A stretch of DNA of 64,000 bases from Bettongia penicillata ogilbyi. Taxonomy: Eukaryota > Chordata > Mammalia > Diprotodontia > Potoroidae. The notes below the pieces were generated by a model, which saw nothing but the letters and a program-made list of their open reading frames with translations, had not been told where the DNA came from and did not search any database. The position numbers and the translations under genes were made by a program. The stretch spans positions 186,001 to 250,000 of the forward strand of contig JAJHZJ010000271.1 of the NCBI GenBank assembly GCA_023548195.1, given 5' to 3'. This document shows, in pieces, positions 56,226 to 64,000 of the stretch; the first letter of the stretch is position 1; each line of letters begins with the position of its first letter.

Positions 56226-57294
56226 TGAGGAAATCATATCTGGATAAACACACACATACACACATGCATGAACATGCACACACATGTAAAGGCACATGTG
56301 CACATATATTTATATAATACATTTTATTTAGTATATTTATTCAACATATAAATGTATATTTGTGTCATTCATATTTTTATCTAACATCTTTCTATAAGCT
56401 TTAAAAGACTACACTAAGAATTTTGAAATACCATATGTATATATGTGCTAGATTCTTAATTTCATATTGAATTTACTGTTAACTAAAATCACAAATCTTT
56501 TTCACATGGATCATGGTCTAGTTACTCTTCACTCGTGTATTTTTGCAGTTCATATTTGTTTTTCTAAACAAGTTCGATACTCACACATATACCTATCAAA
56601 TTTTATCCCATTAGAGTTTTCCTATCTGATTAGAACAGTAGATACTCAGGAATAGTCATTATTACTTCTTACTCCTTAAGCTGATATGTATTATGATTAA
56701 AGATATCATTCAATAGTTCAAAAAGAAAAAGAAACAAAGCATCAGTACTTTCACCAGGTGATTTAGATCTTTTCCTTTTCATAAAAGTTATTTTTCTTTT
56801 CCTTTTGCACTAAACTGTTCAATGGACAATGGAAAATACTTTAAAATGATAGTACCTTACTAAAGAACCACACCTGATTGTCCTTGAACCAATTATTAAT
56901 TCATTGCAGTCAGATGATCCAAGGAGTTATAGATTTTCTATTAATTAGTAATAATGAAGTTGCAAATTAGGGGGTCATATAATAGGAGACTTTCTTAACG
57001 GGAAAGATAGACAGGAGGCCAAAGACAATAATGGAGGCAGTCTAGGACTCCGAACCCAAGAGCCTTGGGAATAAAAATCCTTTTAATAAGAGTGAACACA
57101 GTCACCATCCTGGGAAACTGCCTCTCTGGAAATGAAGCCTGTTAGTTGTTTCGAAAGGTACTATAGCCACAGCTACTGCAGACTCAGAAAATAAATTTTC
57201 AGCCAACATATAAGAAAATGATGATTTAATCGGTGGAAATGACAACAGAGAAGAAGAGTTATTATCTCCTTTGCTAAAGTGTCCTAAGAACCAT
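56226..57294. other. No recognisable feature
   Basis: It has a loose CA-rich patch at 56249-56310. No gene or assignable repeat. Confidence 0.3.
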
Positions 57295-57490
57295 GGAAAC
57301 TTTTCATCTGGCTTGCCACTAAAACTCCCTTGTCTGTTTTTGGTTTGTTTCTTTGTTTTCCTTATTCTGCTTTTGCATTAGAATATAAACTCTTTGAGAC
57401 TTTTCTTTTCCATTTGTATGTCTAGGACACAACACAAAGTTTCATAAATGCTTATCCATTCATCACTCATTCATTCATTCAATCACCACT
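57295..57490 (+). mobile_element. L2 3' end, sense
   Basis: 'gcattagaatataaactctttgagac', 'gtatgtctaggacacaacacaaag', 'cataaatgcttatccattcatcactcattcattcattc' is L2 3' order with the terminal tandem tail. Confidence 0.5.
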
Positions 57491-57604
57491 GTAATTAAGA
57501 AGTCAAAATCAATTAGATCAGGAAGCTACTGTAAATCCCTATCCCCTTAGATAACACTGATTTAGAATTAGTAGTAATTCTAGTGAAGCTGATCTGAAGT
57601 TTAC

Positions 57605-58125
57605 ATTTGCAACATCTTGAATCAATTCAATCAATCTATCAATAAACCAGTATTAAGTACCTTAATTAAGTATTCATAAAGTAGTTCATTATTAAGTGCC
57701 AAGTATTGTGCTAAACCCTGGGGATACAAAAGGGGCAAAAAACAGGTCTAGTTCTTCAGGGGCTTACACTGTAATACAATCAACATACAAACAAATACAA
57801 ACAAAGCAAGCTATATACAAGATAAACAGAAAATAACAGAGGAGCTGGCAAAAGAATTGAGAGGGGTTGAGAAAGTCTTCCTATAAAAGGTGGAATTTAG
57901 TTGGGACTTAAAGGGAGCCAAGGAGGTCAGTTGTCAGATGAGAAAAGGTGGAGTTACAGGCTCTAGAGATAATCAGAGAGAGACAGTCGAGAGATGAAGT
58001 GCCATGGTCACGGAGCAACCAAGGAACCAGTGTTACTAGGTCAAAAAGTACATGTTGGAGAGTAAGGTGTAAGAAGATGGGAAAGTCTGGAGAGGTCCAG
58101 GCTATGAAAGTCTGAATGCCAAATA
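57605..58125 (+). repeat. Dispersed repeat family R, best copy
   Basis: 'gtattgtgctaaaccctggggatacaaaa', 'ttcaggggcttacactgtaatac', 'acaaagcaagctatatacaagataaacag', 'aaggtggaatttagttgggacttaaaggg', 'gtgttactaggtc', 'gtaaggtgtaagaag', 'gtccaggctatgaaagtctgaatgcc'. Clean 5' to middle portion in sense orientation. Confidence 0.5.
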
Positions 58126-58251
58126 GAACATTCAGTAATTATGAAGAATATGTTAAATTCATGAATAAAACAAAGAAAACTATTGGAAAAATCTTTAACA
58201 TCTTATTAAAGCATTATATAAATGGTATATATTTAATATTGTTATTTGCAG

Positions 58252-58512
58252 TTATGTGGTGTAGTAGATAGAGTGCCAGACCTGGAGTCAGGAAGACCTG
58301 AGTTCAAATCTGTTCTCAAACACTTGCTGGCTATGTGATCCTCTGCAAGTCTTAATCCTGTTAGCTCAGTTTTCTTATCTGTAAAATCAACCGAAGAAAG
58401 AAATGGCAAACCATTCCATAATCATTGCAGGAAAATTTCAAATGGGGTCATGAAGTGACAGACATGACTAAAAAACTGAACAATAAATTATTATTATTAT
58501 CATCATCATCAA
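58252..58512 (+). mobile_element. Marsupial tRNA-derived SINE, full length
   Basis: 'gtgtagtagatagagtgccagacctggagtcaggaagacctgagttcaaatc' contains A- and B-box-like pol III promoter parts. Next come 'ctggctatgtgatcctctgcaagtc', 'gaagaaagaaatggcaaaccattcca', 'aaatggggtcatgaagtgacagacatgactaaaa' and a TTA/TCA-rich tail. This SINE style is a strong marsupial marker. It sits between two R fragments. Confidence 0.75.
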
Positions 58513-58760
58513 TATTTTTCTTGTAGAAAGTAGGACTTCAGCTGAGACTTAGAGGAAGTCAATGAAGGCAGAGACTAGAGAGAAAAGAGGACAAAATCAA
58601 GACATGGCAGGTAGCTGGGGAAGATGCAGAGTTGGAAAATGGAGTGTCTTATATGAAGATTAGCAAAGAGGCCAATGTCTTTGAATCTTTAGATTATAGA
58701 GGCTCTAAGGGACATAGGGAGTACAAAAGCTAGAATGAGACATCAGTGTATTAATATTTT
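58513..58760 (+). repeat. Dispersed repeat family R, fragment
   Basis: 'gtagaaagtaggacttcagctgagacttagaggaagtcaatg', 'atggagtgtcttatatgaagattagcaaagaggccaatgtc' follow the middle part of R. Confidence 0.45.
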
Positions 58761-58984
58761 GAACACAACTAATAGTAATTTAATATTTTAACTCAGTTGC
58801 TTAAACTGATACTAAATGAAACACAGGATTTTGAGATGGTAAGCATGCTGTGTCCTCTGAATACTCTAAACAGATCTATCAAAACTGGTTAGCTTTCTAA
58901 CTAAATAATTTAGGCAGCTGATCACACATTTTAAAAGCAGCTGTTGTATAGAGAGAGGAAAAAGCTATGGAAATTTGATTCTGA

Positions 58985-59135
58985 TCTGAAATTTGCTACT
59001 AACAACTTGCATTACTTTGAACTACTCATGTTCTTTTCCTAAGTCTATTTTTTCTCATTGGTAAAATGTAGGGGTTGGAATAGATGATCTTGAATATCCC
59101 TTCCTTCTCTAACAATCTATGGTACTATAATTTCA
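58985..59135 (+). mobile_element. THER/MIR-type SINE
   Basis: 'ttttctcattggtaaaatgtaggggttggaatagatgatctt', 'cccttccttctctaacaatctatgg' is an L2-tailed CORE-SINE end, sense. Confidence 0.55.
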
Positions 59136-59137
59136 AT

Positions 59138-59355
59138 AAATAGATGAATATATATGTGTGTATATATACCTATATATGAATAACTTCATACATATATATG
59201 CATACATACAAACATATATGTACACACATATACAGATATGTGTGTATATACATGTACACACATATACACATATACATATACATACATACATAGATATACA
59301 TAATACACACATATACACATATACATATATACATATACAGACAGACAGATATATA
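59138..59355. repeat. Compound (TA)n/(CATA)n/(CA)n low-complexity tract
   Basis: About 218 bases of alternating purine-pyrimidine ATA, CATA, CACATA and GACA units. It yields Tyr/His/Ile and Cys/Val/Tyr open frames on both strands, which are artefacts. Confidence 0.9.
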
Positions 59356-60067
59356 TGAGAAAGAGAGCTGGGTCTCCAAAAATCATCCTTACTCCACTTG
59401 CAGTTTTAAATCTTGGTCACTATCAGAACTCAATAGGCTTCTTGTATTGGAGAAATTCTTCCCTAATCAGGGACTCAGAACTGGAAGGGTTACAATATCA
59501 AGTAAGATGAACTATCCCTTGAAGCTAGTTATATAAGGTCCTGCCAAAGTCTGAAGCTTCTTCAGCAAGTGTTATGTCACTTGGTACCTCTTGACTGTCA
59601 GACGATGTCTTATCATTCAGTTATGGAGTTTCTATAGAGCAAAACCTTCAGCTGCAACTACTGGGCCATGACGAGCTGGGCAGGCTGCTTAGAGCTGATT
59701 ATACGCAGAGTGACTGATTATTGATTCGGGGCTTTCTGAACCTGACAGTTCAGTGGCAGGAAAAGTGAAAGTTAGTTAAAAGTGGAAGATGAAAATAACT
59801 TTAATTCATATATGTATAGTCTTCTACATGTAGGAGGGGGTAGGGCTGCCCATTACCGTTGTATATATTCATCCATGGCTACATCACTTATTTTTAGAGG
59901 AAAATGAAACTGAACACAACCAAAAGAAGGTTTATTTTCAACTTGTTGTTTGTGTAGGTATGTTAGATATTTTGGAATATTTTCTCTGCATTTATCATTA
60001 TTCATCACTAGGAAACTACTTTTCCTGGCTCTCCATAAGAAACAAAAGAAAAAGAAACATCTCTAAT
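59356..60067. other. Unassigned, possibly unique DNA
   Basis: Mixed composition without repeat words that I know. No coding evidence. Confidence 0.3.
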
Positions 60068-60125
60068 ATGCAGTGTCCCAAAAGTCGAACTGCAATATTA
60101 TGTTTTAATAGCTTAAAAGAACTGT
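60068..60125. mobile_element. Partial mariner-type MITE
   Basis: 'cagtgtcccaaaagtcgaactgc' is one arm of the palindrome at 15136, followed by 'gttttaatagcttaaaa' from its centre. The second arm is decayed. Confidence 0.4.
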
Positions 60126-60215
60126 AGAATAAGAGAGTTGAAAAGGGTTTTATAGGTCAATTAGTTCGTTCATATCAATAAACAGAGAACCTGGGAAGTA
60201 AAATTATTTTTTATT
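60126..60215 (-). mobile_element. MIR/THER-like SINE fragment
   Basis: 'agagttgaaaagggttttataggtcaattagttcgttc' is the reversed L2-tail type also seen at 33.87 and 63.57 kb. Confidence 0.35.
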
Positions 60216-60544
60216 CTGGCAGGGAGTAGCAGAATTAATTAGAACATCAGAAAAGAACATGCAATGAAAACCACAACCACCGCCCCAGATAAATGGAAGG
60301 AGTAATAAAAATACCTGAAACACTAAAAGAAATGTTAAGGAACAAATTTAGATTTCTTAGCAAGAAATTCAAAATGCTTAGAATAGAAGCTGAAAAACCT
60401 AGATTACACAACAAACAGTTTTTGTTTTGTTTTTAATATTAGAGGAAAAGGAACTAAAATATTTGTTAATATTACCACTTCCCCCCAAAATTCTCAAAAT
60501 CAGAATGTCTCAAGATTGCAAGAATATACGAACTATATAAGAAA

Positions 60545-60785
60545 AGGAACATTTATTACATTCTAGGCACTATGTTAAATTCTTTACAAATAATATCTCC
60601 TTTCATCCTTACAACAACCTTGGGAGATAGGCACTGTTATTATTCCTATTTTACAATTAAGGAAACTGAAGGAGAAAGGGATTAAGTGACTTGCTAAGAG
60701 TCATGGCTAATAAGTGTCTAAGGGAGCATTTGAACTCAGGGTTTTCTGACTCCATGCCCAGTGGTTACTATAAATACATCTGACC
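60545..60785 (-). mobile_element. MIR-like SINE
   Basis: 'ctaggcactatgttaaattctttacaaataatatctcctttcatcc', 'acaattaaggaaactgaagg', 'gggattaagtgacttgctaagagtcatggctaataagtgtc' and 'tctgactccatgcccagtgg' form a near full reversed MIR. Confidence 0.65.
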
Positions 60786-61337
60786 TAGAAGATGGTATAA
60801 TCAGATGATCTAAAGCAGAAATATCAAACTCTAACCGACAAAAATTCTGAAGCAGTTTAAAGGGTAATTCAAAAAAGCTTATTAAAATTAATTTTAAAAA
60901 TACCACATTGCTGATGTTTATTTGCAGTTCTCTAAGTCAATATATAGCCATGGAGACTTGTTTCTGTTTGAGCTTGACACCTTTCATCTGAAAAATCATA
61001 GGAATTTGTGGAAATTATGAGTAAACAAAAAGCCTCTCTATTTTTTTAATCACAAAAGCAAAATGAAAGCAGATATCAAAGCACAGATTGATAGAGTTTA
61101 GGGGTAATCACCGGACAGGAATTTCAACCATAACCTACTCATTCACCAACGTATTTTCATAAGTCTCTAACAGTTCTTCAAAAATCCTATATTTTAACTA
61201 CTTCGCTATCTTAAGATTCAGTTTATCAGGGTAAACCTAATTGACTCATTGAAGAAAGCTGGCTGCTCCCTGAGCATAAACATGTACTTATCCTGCATGT
61301 CTACTATTTGCTATTTAATGTGATTCTGCTCTTCTAG
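60786..61337. other. No recognisable feature
   Basis: No assignable repeat. Ends at the acceptor of a weak candidate exon. Confidence 0.3.
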
Positions 61338-61383
61338 GCCCTAAAAGATATTCTTGGAAGAAAGGACAAAGACAAATTAAGAG
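61338..61383 (+). other. Candidate 46-nt exon (weak)
   Basis: A pyrimidine-rich tract ending cttctag is followed by 46 bases readable as ALKDILGRKDKDKLR plus one base, then a strong donor gtgagtaa. The stretch is outside recognised repeats. I do not recognise the peptide and there is no second exon, so chance is quite possible. Confidence 0.15.
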
Positions 61384-62624
61384 GTGAGTAATTGACTTTT
61401 CTGATTAGAATATGTTATTGCCTTCTCACTCACTACAAACAGTCCCTTCATCCTTTCACTGATCCTTTTAATGCCCTCACCATAATTACTTTATCTCCAC
61501 CACTCCCTAAGAAAAATAAAACCTTTAGATATCACCCAGGTAACCTCATGTTGAGTCAGATTCCTCTCCACTCTTTATTTGTGCAACTGATTTCCTGAAC
61601 CACAGTGAAGAAATTTATACTTATAATACAACTCTGCTGCAATTGCATACATAATTTGATGGAAATCTTGATAAAAATTTTTTATTTCTGTCTACTTCAT
61701 CATGTCTTTTTATCTCAGTGTAGAATTTGGCCCAAACTTGAATTTGCTCTGCTGTAGGACTGTTCTCAAATGAGAAATAAGGTTAAAAAAATCATCCTCA
61801 TTTTTTTTAGGAGGAACCACAGGTAGAAGCAGACATGCTGAGCATGAAAAGAAGAATTTTATTCTTTCTTAGTATTCTAGGATATTCTATTCATGGATTT
61901 AATAATGGGAAAATATGATTTCAATTTTATATACAACGTTAGCAGCTCAGTTCTTCTCAAGTCTTGATTCTTTTCTTTAAGCTTGAGTAATGCTCCATTC
62001 ATTTCCTCTGTCATTGTTCTTTTTTTTTGATTAATTGTTTGCTATGATGTCTGATTGCTGCATTGATTTTTGTTAAAATTATCTTCAAAAATAAAACATG
62101 AAACATGACATGCATCAGAAATTCACATTCTTCCTAGACATCAATCATGTGGCATTGGACCACAATGCATCAGAGAAACACGGCCTTGGTGATCCCTTGC
62201 TGAGATACCGTACATCATTATGGAAAGCCACGAGCAGTATCTTCAATCTCAAAATTTGATACGGTTTTAAATCTTGCTAAGGGGAGCATTAATTTGGAAC
62301 AGGCAGTTCTCATTGCATTTTAGTTTTATTTAGTTTCATGAGCTGATTAAATAAGGACACAAATATTCATATATTTTAAGACAGAATTTTCCCATCATCT
62401 GTGTCTCCAACATAAAGCAGTTAAGTGCCCCCCTCCATCTTTTCTATGACTTTCTATTGTCTATAGGGTTCCAGAAGAGAAACGTAAAGGAAAAATAGCT
62501 TATCAGGGGATTTTGGTCTGAGAAAAGCCCCTCCCTCACTGCTCAAAATAATTGGGAAGAATGCAGAAAATAGAGTGGTGATGGAAATTGATTCCATTTT
62601 AGAGATGTCCCTGTCTCATCTTTT
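61384..62624. other. Unassigned, possibly unique DNA
   Basis: No repeat words recognised. 62.1-62.35 kb is of more even composition and could be a conserved non-coding element; this is only an impression. Confidence 0.3.
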
Positions 62625-62860
62625 ACTGGAAACCTTCCCCAATTCATCTCAATTCTAGTGCTTTCTCTCCATTAAGTATTTCCTAATTGGCATGTCTATA
62701 GCTTGCTTTGTATGTATGTATTTGTATGTCTACCCCAATTTATTTATATTCTCCTTGAGGGCAGGGGTTGTCCTTTACCCCTTTTTGTATCCCCAGCACA
62801 CAGCACAGTGCTTGGCACATAGAGTGTACATAATAAATATTGATTGATTGATTGATATGT
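62625..62860 (+). mobile_element. L2 3' end, sense, well preserved
   Basis: 'ctccttgagggcaggggttg', 'gtatccccagcacacagcacagtgcttggcacatagag', 'cataataaatattgattgattgattga' is a complete L2 3' end with its terminal tandem tail. Confidence 0.65.
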
Positions 62861-63194
62861 AGCTTACTTAATATCCGTTAGGTGCCACGTATATTTATCT
62901 CTCCCACTAGTTTTTACCAAACAAAAACATCCTTCCTGTTTCTTAGGCAGAAAGGTTTGTTGCCTGAAATATATTGGTCCTCTGCTTACCTCCTGAAGAG
63001 ACTTGACACCTTTAGATCGCAACATATTCCTTAAAACCATTATGGCTTTAAGAGACTGGTTGAACTGGTAAATATAGAAAGGATCAGAGAGCTTGAATGT
63101 GGAAAAAGGACTTAAAGTTTTTATTGGTCCTGTGATTTCACCACTGTAGGGAGCTCCTTGAAATTGAATTCCCTTCTACCAGTGCAGAATGACA
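62861..63194. other. No recognisable feature
   Basis: No assignable content. Confidence 0.3.
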
Positions 63195-63345
63195 CTTGCT
63201 CTGAAATTTATTTATTTTCGTATAGATTTTCGTGAGGGTGATGAGAGTTTAAGTGACTTGCCAAGAGGCACATAGCTAGTACACATTAGAGATGGGACTT
63301 ATACCTAGGTCTTACTGACTCTGAGGCTCATGAGACTCTGAGGTA
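63195..63345 (-). mobile_element. MIR-like SINE
   Basis: 'agtttaagtgacttgccaagaggcacatagctagtacac' and 'tgggacttatacctaggtcttactgactctgaggc' are reversed MIR words. Confidence 0.55.
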
Positions 63346-63391
63346 TGTTGTGTAATTATGTCTAATTCTTCTCATTATTCTCTTTTAAGTG

Positions 63392-63540
63392 CAGCATGTT
63401 CCAAAAGTCTTAAGGTTGTTTTAAGGCACTAAAACTTAAAATGTATTAGTGCAGTTTTAAGTACAGGGCATTCCAAAAGACTTAGTGCAGTTTTAAGTCA
63501 TTAAAACTTATAACTGCACTAAGACTTTTTGAACTCCCAG
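63392..63540. mobile_element. Two mariner-type MITEs in tandem
   Basis: 63464-63540 is a nearly complete palindrome: cagggcattccaaaagactt and, at the other end, aagactttttgaactcccag, preceded by TA (63462-63463). 63392-63463 is a decayed relative (cagcatgttccaaaagtctt). The right copy probably inserted into the left one. Confidence 0.6.
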
Positions 63541-63559
63541 TTTTTTATAGATCCATTTT

Positions 63560-63745
63560 ATTATTTCATACAGTATAGCACTGAAAGGGAGTTTAGAGGT
63601 CATCTATTCTACCTCCATATTTTGTAGGTGAAGAAATTAATTCACAGACAGGTGAACTGACTTGCCGAGTGTCATGGATTAAGTAGAAGAGTAAGCCAGA
63701 AATCCAGGTATTCTCGTTCTAAATCTAATATTCTGTACACTCCTC
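63560..63745 (-). mobile_element. MIR/THER-like SINE
   Basis: 'agcactgaaagggagtttagaggtcatctattctacctcc', 'gtaggtgaagaaattaattcacag' and 'tgacttgccgagtgtcatgga' are reversed SINE words. Confidence 0.5.
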
Positions 63746-64000
63746 CACAAATTTGATTTGTAGGCTCTTGTTCAGAAATTGTTCATAATTTTGCCCAATT
63801 ACAGAAATTTAATTGATGTGCATATACATATATGTGCATATACTCATTTGCTTCATATATTTTAGAGAAATATAGATAAAATATCACATTGCATGTCACA
63901 TAAAATAAAACACAAATCATTTCTGCTTTCCTTTTTTGGTGGGAGTGTGTATGATTTTAGTACCCACCAAAATCCAGGAAAGCAAAATGCTGTATATGAA
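63746..64000. other. No recognisable feature
   Basis: AT-rich end of the window with a short catatacatatatgtgcatat patch. Confidence 0.3.

Noticed and set aside
58252..58330. Functional tRNA gene
   Set aside because: The A/B-box-like text belongs to a SINE head; no complete cloverleaf and SINE body follows.
59133..59386. Overlapping frames on both strands rich in Tyr, Ile, His and Cys
   Set aside because: Translation of a low-complexity TA/CA tract.
61801..61826. Second micro-exon (tttttttag, 12 bases, gtagaag)
   Set aside because: Too short and too weak a donor to separate from chance.
1..64000. CRISPR arrays, operons, bacterial promoters or terminators
   Set aside because: No direct-repeat/spacer arrays and no compact gene layout; all evidence points to a mammalian nuclear genome.

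Overview
The window reads as intergenic or deep-intronic nuclear DNA of a marsupial (metatherian) mammal. It is AT-rich and has no host gene that I can recognise. The attribution rests on its repeats: marsupial-type LINE-1 (L1) with its 3' UTR style, half-L1 (HAL1) elements carrying ORF1 but no ORF2, an RTE-clade LINE, a SINE that shares its 3' tail with RTE, a marsupial tRNA-derived SINE, older MIR/THER-like CORE-SINEs, and L2. I cannot name the species. All family names come from recognition of conserved text, not from a database search.

Layout. 0-3 kb: an antisense RTE fragment, decayed L1 3' ends and unassigned DNA. 3.1-8.4 kb: a layered insertion site, in which an old L2 is split by an unnamed dispersed repeat (family R) that is itself split by an antisense L1; the same L2 is split again by a complete antisense HAL1 with a 16-bp target-site duplication (TSD). 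8.9-11.6 kb: a sense L1 with 5' UTR, broken ORF1 and an ORF2 deleted almost to its C-terminus. 11.9-17 kb: L2, MIR, mariner and hAT MITEs. 17.4-28.5 kb: a dense, mostly antisense L1/HAL1 block. The best preserved element is here, a 2.9 kb HAL1 (21.71-24.61 kb) inserted into another HAL1; it has the longest recognisable coding remnant (ORF1) and the only CpG-rich stretch.

28.5-35 kb: unassigned DNA, old SINEs, and a decayed piggyBac transposase gene on the minus strand (31.6-33.2 kb). 35-36.9 kb: another L1 lacking the middle of ORF2. 39.6-41.4 kb: L1 sequence running directly into an RTE reverse-transcriptase fragment. 41.9-46.3 kb: an antisense L1 interrupted by an RTE-tailed SINE, then two tail-to-tail elements reduced to 5' UTR plus 3' UTR. 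46.3-51.6 kb: an LTR-like segment, L1 pieces, a CTG/CTA microsatellite and a very old reverse-transcriptase fossil. 54.2-56.2 kb: a second L1-RTE chimera, with an open L1 endonuclease frame (248 codons) joined to an RTE 3' half ending in a C2H2 finger. 57-64 kb: L2, R copies, SINEs, mariner MITEs, one weak candidate 46-nt exon, and unassigned DNA.

Nothing here works as an operon or pathway. The window is a fossil bed of L1-dependent and other transposons. What deserves a second look is recurrent L1/RTE chimerism, repeated loss of L1 interiors giving short non-autonomous forms, the piggyBac fossil, and the datable nesting orders.
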